DNA from: UBA6614 sp002433235
GTDB taxonomy: Bacteria; Verrucomicrobiota; Verrucomicrobiia; Limisphaerales; UBA1100
Length of the DNA: 64,000 nt
Direction: 5' to 3'
Assembly: GCA_002433235.1 (NCBI GenBank)
Contig: DJHS01000153.1
Coordinates: 118,271 to 182,270 of the forward strand
Below are positions 52,184-60,662 of the stretch, in pieces. The notes under the pieces are model-generated. The model was not told the origin of the DNA. It made no database searches and saw only the letters and a list, made by a program, of their open reading frames with translations. The stretch's first letter is position 1, and each line of letters begins with the position of its first letter. Both the position numbers and the translations under genes were made by a program.

Positions 52184-52213
52184 TACAGGCCGGGCGGCCA
52201 CGCCGCCCTTGGG

Positions 52214-54031
52214 CTAGCTCAACTCGCGATCCTCAAACAAATAAAACGCAGCCATCAGGGCCAGCCCCAGATACGAAAGCACGTATAAAAAAGACCGGCC
52301 CACGTAGCCCCAAGGAATGGTTTTCCCGGGGCCCAGGGCGTCTGCGAGCCAGAAAAGCTGCCAGTTTGGGATGAAAACGTAAAGCATTTTCGCCCACCAC
52401 GCACCTGGCTCCACCATCTCGCCGGCCCCGCTAGAGCCGCCGCCTTGGGCCGCCTTGATTGACAATGTCCCTTCTCCCTCCGGATAAACCCAGAACGATA
52501 AATTGCCAGGGAAGATGTCCGTCAAGCGATGGTTCGCCGCGATCTCTCGCGCCAATTCCTCCGGCGTCACGCTACCCGCCTTGACATTCCTGAACCGTTC
52601 CCCGTCCGCCGCTTGTCCGTCCTCCTGGATATCCATGAAAATTCCCTCCTCCATTTCCACACCCCGCATCCGCAACGCGCGAATGAACGACTGCGCATCC
52701 GTGTGCCGCCCCAATTCCTCGCGCAACAGCCACGCAATGTAGTGCGGTGCCAATTCGTCCCGAAGTGTTCCAAAGAAAATCTCGTGAGGTTCCTTGTTCG
52801 TGGCATTAAAGCCTGTTATTTCCACCGTGCCCGTGTCCGCCAAGCGTGTGCCGCCGAGCACCAACCCTCCGTTTTCCAGCCGGCTTTGCTTGGCCTCACC
52901 ATCCCCGACGATGATGCGCACCGAAACCGAATCCATCGGTAGCGACCGAACGCCCCTCGGCTCGAGCCGGAAGGCGGCAAACTCCCCCTTGTCTTTCTGC
53001 GCCGATTGCCACCGTAAGCTGTCCCCTGATGCCAGAAACGCCCCCCCCAAAGCCGGACGGCCAAAAAAGTAATCGCTCATCAACCCCAGCACGAACAAGC
53101 CCAGACAAACCGCCAGCGTCGGCATCATCCCCAGCCGCGTGGAACACAGTAAAGCCACCGCCGCCAGTACCCACAACATGAACAGGATCAAAAACGACGC
53201 CTGCAGTAGTCCCCAGTCCACACCCTCCGCAAAAGCAGCCTTGGCGTAAACTCCCTCCGCCTTGATGATGAACTTCGATTCGTCCACCTCCACCTTGCCA
53301 CCGGTCTTGTCCGCCAAAGCCTCTGCCCGCGCCAATTCATCCCGATAGTCGAACACGTTGTACCCCGCATTCGGCGAAAAGATCCAGATGTCCGAGAAAT
53401 GCGCGTGCCGCTGCGCCTGCGGGTTCCACCACTCCGCCGTGGTCTCCTTGTCCATGCAGGAAATCACCAGAAACGCCGCCGTCATGAATCCCAGTGTCAG
53501 GAACACCGCCCACGGCACGAACTGTTTGTTCAGGAAATAATTCAGGAACCCCGCCACCAAGTATCCCAACCCAATGAACACCACGAACAGCAGCGTCCCA
53601 AAACTGTCCGGCCGCCCGTAGGCATCAAATGCCCCCCGGCTCGCCAGCAGGATCGCCACCAAGTTCGCATAGGTCACCACTCCCAGTGCCCCGGCCAACC
53701 CAAGGTATTTCCCCACGATAAACTGCACCCGGCTCACCGGCTTGGACAACACCGCCAGTGCCGTTCCTGTCCGAATCTCTTCCGCCACGCTCGTCGACGC
53801 GCAAATCACCGCCGCGAACAGTCCCGAAAGCAACATCACCGAGAGTGCCCCGTTCTCCACCAGCTTAAGGTCATACTCCTCGTTCGGCCGATCGCTGAAT
53901 CCGAAACCGAAATAAGGCACCGACGCCAAACCAAGGCAGATCAACGCCGACAAGGTGAACAGCACCAGAAACACCGGCTGCCGTACCAGCTCCATAAAGG
54001 CATTACGCGCTATGGTCGGGATTTGACGCAT
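52214..54031 (-). CDS. ABC-2 type permease with large extracytoplasmic domain
   Basis: Permease of 605 residues. The N-terminal half has the ABC-2 pattern: helix after IARNAFMELVRQPVFLVLF, then SVAEEIRTGTALAVLSKPVS with GKYLG, the segment contacting the ATPase. After six or seven helices (to about 350) comes a soluble domain of about 200 residues, then two last helices, ending in YLFEDRELS. The ATG at 54031 has a GGAAA ribosome-binding sequence; upstream in-frame starts exist (54061, 54058, and a TTG at 54121) and are less likely. It is the first gene of the minus-strand cluster, 152 nt from the divergent kinase. Confidence 0.85.
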   Translation of the reverse strand: MRQIPTIARNAFMELVRQPVFLVLFTLSALICLGLASVPYFGFGFSDRPNEEYDLKLVENGALSVMLLSGLFAAVICASTSVAEEIRTGTALAVLSKPVSRVQFIVGKYLGLAGALGVVTYANLVAILLASRGAFDAYGRPDSFGTLLFVVFIGLGYLVAGFLNYFLNKQFVPWAVFLTLGFMTAAFLVISCMDKETTAEWWNPQAQRHAHFSDIWIFSPNAGYNVFDYRDELARAEALADKTGGKVEVDESKFIIKAEGVYAKAAFAEGVDWGLLQASFLILFMLWVLAAVALLCSTRLGMMPTLAVCLGLFVLGLMSDYFFGRPALGGAFLASGDSLRWQSAQKDKGEFAAFRLEPRGVRSLPMDSVSVRIIVGDGEAKQSRLENGGLVLGGTRLADTGTVEITGFNATNKEPHEIFFGTLRDELAPHYIAWLLREELGRHTDAQSFIRALRMRGVEMEEGIFMDIQEDGQAADGERFRNVKAGSVTPEELAREIAANHRLTDIFPGNLSFWVYPEGEGTLSIKAAQGGGSSGAGEMVEPGAWWAKMLYVFIPNWQLFWLADALGPGKTIPWGYVGRSFLYVLSYLGLALMAAFYLFEDRELS

Positions 54032-54183
54032 CACATTTCCACGGAATGGGCGGCGCATCATACGGCGAAAACGCTTCAATGCAATCCGAAACCGGCGCTC
54101 CACACGCTGAATACTCGACAAATCATCCCATTTTCGTTACATTTTCCACAGCCATCGGCCTTTCGCCACCGGCTTGAGGAGGG

Positions 54184-56721
54184 ATGAACCCAAAACCGTT
54201 GGAGGCCATTCAGGTGGTCGCGCAACGCGATGGCGCGGCTATCGCCAGCGTCACCCTTGCGCCCGGCGATTATCTCATCGGCCGTGACCCCGCCTGTCCC
54301 ATCCACGTGGACAGCCCCGAGATCTCCCGCAAACACGCCCGGCTCATCCTCGCCAACGGCCAAATTGAGATCGAACACGCCGGTGGACGTTACGGCACCT
54401 TTATCAATAACCAGCAAATCATCGGCCGCCAGTCCCTCAAGCCTGGCCAATCCCTCCACGTTGGCCGCACCCAACTCCAAATCACCGCCCTCGACGCCCC
54501 CAGCCCCAATCCGCCTGCTCCGCCGCCCATCCCTCCGCCCGCCGCCGCACTGACCCCCAGCGAACGCTACGAAGTCGGCGAACTCCTTGCCCAAGGTGGC
54601 ATGAGCCAAGTCGCCGAGGCCCGCGACCGCCACCTCCAGCGTCCCGTCGCCATCAAGGTCCTGACCCCGGAGATGGCCTGCAATCCCGGCCTCTCGCGCC
54701 GGTTTGTCCAGGAAGCCCTTGTCCTTGGCCGCTTGGGCCACCCCAACATCGTCCCTATCCACGACCTCGGCATCGATCCCCAAGGCCGGAATTTTTACAC
54801 CATGAAATACGTCCGCGGCATCACTCTCCGCGACGTTCTTGACGGCCTCCGCAAAGGCCGCACCCTGCTTGTAGAGCAATACCCCTTCACCGTTCTGCTC
54901 AACATTTTCCAAAAGGTTTGTGACGCCGTCGGGTACGCCCATTCCCAGCGCATCATCCATCGCGACCTCAAGCCCGCCAACATCATGCTCGGCGACCACG
55001 GCGAGGTGCTGGTCATGGACTGGGGACTCGCCAAGATTCTCGATGAACCCGAGACCGCCCCCGGCGAAGACACCCTCCCGCCCAAGCCCAAGACCCCGCA
55101 CGACAACGAAAATCCCGGCACCCGTTTCGGCACCGTCATGGGCACCCCCAACTACATGGCTCCCGAGCAGGCCGATGGTCGCCTCGATGCCATCGACACC
55201 CGCACCGACATCTTTGCCTTGGGCGCCATCCTCTACCAAATCCTCTCCCTGCGCCCACCCGTCACCGGGACCACCGAAGAGGAAGTGCTGAACAAGATTC
55301 GCCGCGGCGACATCCCACCCCCCGGCCAGGCCCACGACAAAAACGAAAAAACCGCCCCACCACTCCTTGTCCACTGCCCCGACCGGCGCGTCCCCCCTGC
55401 CCTCGCGGCCGTCGCCATGCAGGCCCTTTCCCGCAAACCCTCCAAGCGCTATCAGGAAGTTGCCGATCTCCAGAAAGATATTGCCGCCTATCAAGCCGGT
55501 TACGCCACCCGGGCCGAGCGCGCCGGCACACTCCGCCAACTCCGTCTCACCATCCGCCGCCACGGCGCTGCCTTCACCGCCGGCGCCGTCATCATCCTCC
55601 TCGTCCTTGGCTTCGGCATCCATTCCTTTTTAAAGGAACGCCAGCTCAGCGCCACCCTCGCCCGCCTGCGTGGCGCAGCGCCGGTCTACTATCAATCCGC
55701 CCAATCCCTCGTTGACCAAGGCAGGTTCAAGGAAGCCTTGGAACGCATCAACCTCGCCGTCGAGCTCCAGCCCAACTCCACCGAGTATCACCGCCTCAAG
55801 GGCAACATCCACCAGTCCCTGCTGCAGTTCAACGCCGCCCGCAACGCCTACCAGCAGGCCAGCGGCAACCCCAAGGCCGACCAAAGCCGCCAGCTCAACG
55901 AACACATCAACGCCAAGATCACCGCCTCTCCCGCCGCCACCATTCCCCAACTCGAGGCCCTCGCCAAGCACATGGCCCGACAAGGCCGCCAAGCCGAGGC
56001 CCGCGCCATGACCCAACGCGTCAAACGCCAAAAGGAAGCCGCATGGCAGCGTGCCCAAGCCACCCTCAACCAACTCCAACTCGCCAACCGCCTCCAACGC
56101 ACCCCGGAAGGCTACCTCAAGATCAACCTCTCCAACACCCCCACCCGCGAACTAGCCCCCCTCGCCAACCTGCCCATCACCTCCCTCAACCTCTGGCAAA
56201 CCAAGGTCACCCAACTCCGCCCCCTCGCCGGCATGCCTCTCAACGAACTTTACCTCGCCTTCACCTCCGTGGATGACCTCTCCCCGCTCAAAGGCGCCCC
56301 TCTCCAGTCCCTCACCGTCGCCTATGCCCCCGTCGCCAACCTCGCCCCCCTCAAGGGCATGCCCCTCGTCCACCTGTACCTCAGCAAAACCAAGGCCGCC
56401 AATCTCGCCCCACTCGCCGACCTCCCCCTCAGAAGCCTCCATCTCGACCGCACCCTCGTCGCCAACCTCACCCCCATCAAGGACATGCCCCTGCGCCACC
56501 TGCGCCTCGATGGTTGCGAAAACCTCACCGACCTGTCCCCCCTCGCCCACTGCAAGACCCTTGAGGTTCTCACCCTGCCCCCTCGCCACGGCGACATCTC
56601 CTTTCTAAAGAAACTCCCCAACCTCCGCCGCCTCTCCTACCATTACGACCTCGATGAAAAGAAAATCCAAACCACCGCCCACTTCTGGGCCACCTACAAA
56701 AAGCCACCAGTAGGCCCCTGA
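54184..56721 (+). CDS. FHA-Ser/Thr kinase with TPR and leucine-rich repeats
   Basis: Signalling protein of 845 residues. Domains in order are FHA (about 10-100, with IGRD at 32-35 and SRKHARL at 49-55, the phosphothreonine pocket), a Pro-rich linker, a Hanks kinase (128-440), a membrane helix (462-479), TPR-like helices (about 500-600) and seven or so leucine-rich repeats of 22-23 residues (about 644-830). Kinase residues are K158 (VAIK), HRDLKP (259-264) and DWG (279-281). The glycine loop is LAQGGMSQV, lacking two of the usual glycines. GAGG overlaps the start region. It is divergent from the ABC/SPFH cluster. Confidence 0.93.
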   Translation: MNPKPLEAIQVVAQRDGAAIASVTLAPGDYLIGRDPACPIHVDSPEISRKHARLILANGQIEIEHAGGRYGTFINNQQIIGRQSLKPGQSLHVGRTQLQITALDAPSPNPPAPPPIPPPAAALTPSERYEVGELLAQGGMSQVAEARDRHLQRPVAIKVLTPEMACNPGLSRRFVQEALVLGRLGHPNIVPIHDLGIDPQGRNFYTMKYVRGITLRDVLDGLRKGRTLLVEQYPFTVLLNIFQKVCDAVGYAHSQRIIHRDLKPANIMLGDHGEVLVMDWGLAKILDEPETAPGEDTLPPKPKTPHDNENPGTRFGTVMGTPNYMAPEQADGRLDAIDTRTDIFALGAILYQILSLRPPVTGTTEEEVLNKIRRGDIPPPGQAHDKNEKTAPPLLVHCPDRRVPPALAAVAMQALSRKPSKRYQEVADLQKDIAAYQAGYATRAERAGTLRQLRLTIRRHGAAFTAGAVIILLVLGFGIHSFLKERQLSATLARLRGAAPVYYQSAQSLVDQGRFKEALERINLAVELQPNSTEYHRLKGNIHQSLLQFNAARNAYQQASGNPKADQSRQLNEHINAKITASPAATIPQLEALAKHMARQGRQAEARAMTQRVKRQKEAAWQRAQATLNQLQLANRLQRTPEGYLKINLSNTPTRELAPLANLPITSLNLWQTKVTQLRPLAGMPLNELYLAFTSVDDLSPLKGAPLQSLTVAYAPVANLAPLKGMPLVHLYLSKTKAANLAPLADLPLRSLHLDRTLVANLTPIKDMPLRHLRLDGCENLTDLSPLAHCKTLEVLTLPPRHGDISFLKKLPNLRRLSYHYDLDEKKIQTTAHFWATYKKPPVGP

Positions 56722-56727
56722 AAACTC

Positions 56728-56758
56728 AAATACCGGCCCCACGACAGGGCCGGTATTT
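56728..56758. terminator. Hairpin between convergent kinase and asd genes
   Basis: AAATACCGGCCC and GGGCCGGTATTT form a perfect 12-bp stem with a 7-nt loop, 7 nt after the kinase stop and 31 nt from the asd stop. The U-rich ends (TTTCTT on plus, TTTGAGTTTT on minus) allow termination in both directions. Confidence 0.75.
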
Positions 56759-56788
56759 CTTGAAAAATTTAACGCGCAAAATCGACTA

Positions 56789-57793
56789 CTAGACGAGGCA
56801 CTCGGCGATTTGGACGGCGTTGAGGGCGGCACCTTTGAGGAGTTGGTCGCCAACGACCCAAAAGCTGAGGCCATTCTTCATGGCGCAATCGACACGGATG
56901 CGGCCGACGGCGCAGTTGTCCCGGCCGGCGATGTCCAGTGCCAACGGATACACGTTCTTGTCCAGGTCATCCAACAAGTCGAGGCCGGGGGCCTTTTTCA
57001 GAACACGGCGCGCGGCGGCGGTGGTGACGGGCTTGGCAAACTCGGCGCTCACGGCGATCGAGTGAGAACGGTACACGGGAATACGCACGCACGTGCTGCT
57101 GGCCCGGAACCGCGGATGCCCCATGATCTTGCGGCCCTCGTTTTCCAGCTTCATTTCCTCGCGCGTGTAGCCATTGTCGAGAAAGGCGTCCACGTGCGGC
57201 AGCGCATTGAACGCGATCTGGTGCGGGTAAACTGACTTGCGCACCTTGCGGCCGCGCGCGATGGCCTTCACCTGGTCCTCCAGTTCCACGATACCCTGCG
57301 CGCCACTGCCGGAGACGGCCTGGTAGGTGGAGGCAAAAATGCGCTTCACGCCAAAGGCGCGGTGCAGAGGCGCCAGCGCCATCAAGGTGATGGCCGTGGT
57401 GCAATTGGGGTTGGCGATGATGCCCCGGTGCTTTTTCGCGGCAACGGCGTTGATCTCGGGCACGACTAGCGGCACGTGCTTGTCCATGCGAAAGGCACTG
57501 GAATTGTCCACCACCACGCAACCAGCAGCAGCCGCGACGGGGGCAAACTGGCGGCTGATGCCGCCGCCCGCGCTGAAGAGGGCGATGTCGATGCCACCAA
57601 AGGAATTCTCCGTCAACTCGCGCACGGTGACGGACTTGTTTTTAAAGCGCACCCGGCGACCCGCCGAGCGAGCAGAGGCCAGCGGCAACAGTTGACCCAC
57701 GGGAAAACGGCGGTACTCCAGCACGCGCAGCATCTCCTGACCCACCGCCCCGGTCACACCGACGACGGCCACGTTGTATTTCTTCCTGCTCAT
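56789..57793 (-). CDS. asd: Aspartate-semialdehyde dehydrogenase
   Basis: NADPH-dependent formation of aspartate semialdehyde in the lysine, diaminopimelate, threonine and methionine pathway. The length of 334 residues is standard. The N-terminal VGVTGAVGQEMLRVLE binds the cofactor, the catalytic cysteine is C131 in ANPNCTTA, and the C-domain contains SGSGAQGIVELE and the His-bearing VPVYRSHSIAVS-type segment (IPVYRSHSIAVS). The ATG at 57793 is clear. Divergent to it is the acetyltransferase. Confidence 0.95.
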   Translation of the reverse strand: MSRKKYNVAVVGVTGAVGQEMLRVLEYRRFPVGQLLPLASARSAGRRVRFKNKSVTVRELTENSFGGIDIALFSAGGGISRQFAPVAAAAGCVVVDNSSAFRMDKHVPLVVPEINAVAAKKHRGIIANPNCTTAITLMALAPLHRAFGVKRIFASTYQAVSGSGAQGIVELEDQVKAIARGRKVRKSVYPHQIAFNALPHVDAFLDNGYTREEMKLENEGRKIMGHPRFRASSTCVRIPVYRSHSIAVSAEFAKPVTTAAARRVLKKAPGLDLLDDLDKNVYPLALDIAGRDNCAVGRIRVDCAMKNGLSFWVVGDQLLKGAALNAVQIAECLV

Positions 57794-57882
57794 TGGGGCG
57801 GCGGATCATACCCGCATCGGGCCGCGTGTCAAACGGGGAAAAAGGGTTGGCGGCGGGGCGTGGCGCGTGGTTTGCTCGACGG

Positions 57883-58371
57883 ATGGAGGCGCTGGACATC
57901 CGGCCCGCGACCCGGGACGACCTGCCGGCCATCGTGGAGATCTACAACGAGGCCGTGCGCAACACCACGGGAACCTACGACGCCGAGCCGCACACCTTGG
58001 AACAGCGCATGGCTTGGCTGGAGCATTACGAGGCAAAGGGCTTCCCGGTACTGGTTGAAAATAGCGGACGGGCGTGGGGTTCGCTGAGTCCGTTCGTGGA
58101 GCGGCCGGGCTTTAAACACACAGCGGTTTGCTCGGTGTATGTCGCGGAAATGGCGCGCGGACAGGGGCTGGGCACGGGCCTACTGAAGGCACTCCTTGGC
58201 GAGGGCATCCGTCGTGGATTGCACACGGTGCTGGCGGCAGTGGATGGCGCAAACGAAGCCAGCCTGCGCCTGCACGAAAAACTGGGCTTCACCCGCGTAG
58301 GATGTTTCCTGGAGATTGCCCACAAGGACGGCCGTTGGTACGACGTGGTCTACCTCCAACGCATGCTGTAG
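57883..58371 (+). CDS. GNAT acetyltransferase, phosphinothricin-acetyltransferase-like
   Basis: Acetyltransferase of 162 residues. The start IRPATRDDLPAIVEIYNEAV and the FKHTAVCSVYVAEMARGQGLGTGL segment with the acetyl-CoA loop (R/Q-x-x-G-x-G/A at RGQGLGTG) match the PAT/YncA branch of GNAT, as does LHEKLGFTRVGCF near the end. These enzymes acetylate phosphinothricin, methionine sulfoximine or related amino acid analogues; the native substrate is not known. The ATG at 57883 is preferred; the in-frame upstream start at 57793 is TTG and overlaps the asd start. Confidence 0.85.
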   Translation: MEALDIRPATRDDLPAIVEIYNEAVRNTTGTYDAEPHTLEQRMAWLEHYEAKGFPVLVENSGRAWGSLSPFVERPGFKHTAVCSVYVAEMARGQGLGTGLLKALLGEGIRRGLHTVLAAVDGANEASLRLHEKLGFTRVGCFLEIAHKDGRWYDVVYLQRML

Positions 58372-58380
58372 AAAACCTTA

Positions 58381-59532
58381 CTACTGACCTCCGCCTGCCT
58401 CGCGGTTACGACGAAGCTGCTCTATCCGAGAGCGCAAATCATTCGCCTGCCGCTCCGCATCTCCTCTTTGACGCGGCGGCCCGGCCGAAAAATCGCGGCG
58501 AGCATCTTTGGACTTTTCAGGGTCTGCCAAGGTATCAAGTCGTTCGGAAGTACGATCGAACATCACTGTAATCTCAGGTGTGTTAAAATTAACTCGAAGG
58601 CTGGCTAAGAGTTGTTTTCGGCTGGATATTTCTTGCGATGTCAAATCTTCGCTCTTACGACCCAGCCGGCTCATGTATGACCCAATTGTCTGAATAGGAT
58701 TTCGCTGTCCGAACCCTCTACGCGGCGGCGATTCTTCGCCATTAGCCTGAGCAGCCTCAGCCTTGGCCTGCTCCTCGGCCATCTGCGTCGCCAATTCCTT
58801 AAACCGCATTTGTACAATCGCGTTGGCGGCACTATTTTTACCCATATAGTCCATGGCTCGGCGGCGCATCTCATTCTTGGCTCCATCGTCCACATCTGAG
58901 TTAGCATAAAGATTCTGATAAACCGTCATGATATTTTCCTTCATCACACGGCGCAGATAATTGTTAGCCGATCCATCCATCTTTCCCTCTCCGTCAATCA
59001 GGAGGCTCTGCGCCTCCTGGACAAAACTCTCGTCCCCGTACTTTTCCAGAAGGCCCCACACCTGCCCCAAGCCGCGCGCATCCACGCGGTAGCCAAACGC
59101 CTCGCGCTGATCCACCTGCTCCTTAAGCACGTGCTTGGCCACGGCTAACACCTCATCCTTGTGCTTGTCGCCTCCCGACAAACGTTCCAAGCAGCCGGCC
59201 AAATGCACAATTTCGACCGCACGCACCGAGACCTGCAACTGGGCCAGCAGGATATTCTCCGCGCGTTTTCCGCCGATGCGTTCCACCACGTCGAATAGGC
59301 TCATCCGCATGGTAGGCGCCTCATTGAACGTCATGCCCATCCGGCGCGCGCCCTGCGCCATTCGCTCCTCAATTGAACCTCCACCACGCCCTCCACGGCC
59401 TTCAAATAATTGCCGGAAAATTTCCCCACCACGACCACCCCCAAACGGACCGCGACCGCCCGGAGCTGGCTGTGCCTGTGACATCATCGTCACCGCGAAA
59501 ACACTCACAAATATCCAGTGTACTTTTTTCAT
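58381..59532 (-). CDS. Secreted protein of unknown function, Gly/Arg-rich N-terminus
   Basis: Protein of 383 residues with a signal peptide (about 1-20, HWIFVSVFAVTMMSQAQPAP) followed by a Gly/Arg-rich tract (GGRGPFGGGRGGE) and a helical body without a recognised domain. Residues about 75-130 and 170-240 look like alpha-helical repeats, and the tail contains RQRGDAERQANDLR. It is in tandem with the 329-residue protein upstream (42 nt apart), which also has Arg/Glu/Gln-rich helices and a Gly/Arg-rich end, so the two may act together. No function is proposed. Confidence 0.65.
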   Translation of the reverse strand: MKKVHWIFVSVFAVTMMSQAQPAPGGRGPFGGGRGGEIFRQLFEGRGGRGGGSIEERMAQGARRMGMTFNEAPTMRMSLFDVVERIGGKRAENILLAQLQVSVRAVEIVHLAGCLERLSGGDKHKDEVLAVAKHVLKEQVDQREAFGYRVDARGLGQVWGLLEKYGDESFVQEAQSLLIDGEGKMDGSANNYLRRVMKENIMTVYQNLYANSDVDDGAKNEMRRRAMDYMGKNSAANAIVQMRFKELATQMAEEQAKAEAAQANGEESPPRRGFGQRNPIQTIGSYMSRLGRKSEDLTSQEISSRKQLLASLRVNFNTPEITVMFDRTSERLDTLADPEKSKDARRDFSAGPPRQRGDAERQANDLRSRIEQLRRNREAGGGQ

Positions 59533-59574
59533 TTTTATTTTTCTTGAGCTTTAAATCCTAAATCTCTCACAGAC

Positions 59575-60564
59575 TCAACGACCGCCGCGACCACGCCCCC
59601 AATCCGAGCCCACCGCGCGACGGTAGGAATCACCTCCAATTTCAGCCAACATGCGATCTAGGGAACGGTTCCCCTTCATGGATTCAAACTGCTGTGTGCC
59701 GAGCAAAGTCTGCACATTTCCCTCCACCGCTGAGCGAAGCCTATCCGAAGCCGTCTCGACCTTTGGTTGATCCTCTGGCTGAGCCCGTTCCCGTTCCTCG
59801 CGCCTACGCTGTTCGTATTCTTCACGGGATTGCCGGAAAAAACCTCCCATCTTTTCGCGAACCTCACTCTCTTCCAATCCGGTTAACGTTGCGCGAAACT
59901 CTTCCATGCGCTTCCTAAAATCCGCCCGACGCTTTTCGTCCTGCTGGCGACGCTCCTGCCGTTCCGCATCACGACGCGCACGATCCGCTGCCAATTCCGG
60001 CTCCATCTGCTGTAGCAACGAGGCAATGTTCTCCTCAATGCTCACATACTGATCATCCGTAATTCCATAACGATCCAGCATATCACGCCGACGATCCGCC
60101 GCTATGTCCGGTTCCGCGTCTTTATTGGATCTGAAAAATTCCTCGATAGCGTCCAGAGCCGGCACTCCCGCGTCAACGAGAGATTCTGTCAGGTAAATCC
60201 TTCGGCGCTGGTTCAATTCATTGTTTGAAGCGTACATGTTGCCCAGTTCACCGATTATGGCATCTGGGCTGTTAACCACTTTCACCTGTTGAATCGTGGC
60301 TTTGGCTAGAGCCGCATCCCTTTGATCCTTCATCGCACTAGTCTTTCGCCTTTCATCCTCAATGGCTTTCATTAGCCGCTCGTTTTCACTGGCCAACTTG
60401 GAAATTCGATCCTCCCTTTTCTGCTGATTCTTTCGCGCTTCAGCCTGCGCTTTCGAGTCGGCGTCTTTTTCCGCCTCATCATTATTCGAAGAAGACACCA
60501 CAGCAGTCGCCGCACCGCCAACCACAGCGCCGGCCAACAATAAAACAATCACTTTTGCATCCAT
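59575..60564 (-). CDS. Membrane-anchored coiled-coil protein of unknown function
   Basis: Protein of 329 residues. One N-terminal helix (about 4-26, VIVLLLAGAVVGGAATAVVSS) is followed by a coiled coil (about 30-100, rich in Lys/Glu/Gln) and then helical, highly charged sequence (DRARRDAERQERRQQDEKRR), ending WGRGRGGR. The start at 60564 is set by the membrane helix. It is cotranscribed with the 383-residue gene. The Arg/Glu-rich helices resemble Verrucomicrobial secreted proteins that have no assigned function. Confidence 0.6.
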   Translation of the reverse strand: MDAKVIVLLLAGAVVGGAATAVVSSSNNDEAEKDADSKAQAEARKNQQKREDRISKLASENERLMKAIEDERRKTSAMKDQRDAALAKATIQQVKVVNSPDAIIGELGNMYASNNELNQRRRIYLTESLVDAGVPALDAIEEFFRSNKDAEPDIAADRRRDMLDRYGITDDQYVSIEENIASLLQQMEPELAADRARRDAERQERRQQDEKRRADFRKRMEEFRATLTGLEESEVREKMGGFFRQSREEYEQRRREERERAQPEDQPKVETASDRLRSAVEGNVQTLLGTQQFESMKGNRSLDRMLAEIGGDSYRRAVGSDWGRGRGGR

Positions 60565-60662
60565 AATTAGTAAGATTCCGGTTTGTAGACGACAATCACA
60601 CGCCAAAGGTTACGCGATTGGGGTGTGCGCGCAAGCCCCTAAATTCCAACATTGCCGATCAA

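Noticed and set aside
54076..55623. 515-codon open frame on the minus strand within the kinase gene
   Set aside because: It is antisense to the FHA and kinase domains; the Gly/Val-rich translation is a by-product of GC-rich codons.
56116..56640. DNA repeat array or CRISPR in the plus-strand C-rich region
   Set aside because: The periodicity is that of encoded leucine-rich repeats, is imperfect at DNA level and has no direct repeats with unique spacers.
60607..60662. GGGG/CCCC hairpin between two minus-strand genes
   Set aside because: The four-pair stem with a large loop and no U-run gives too little support.
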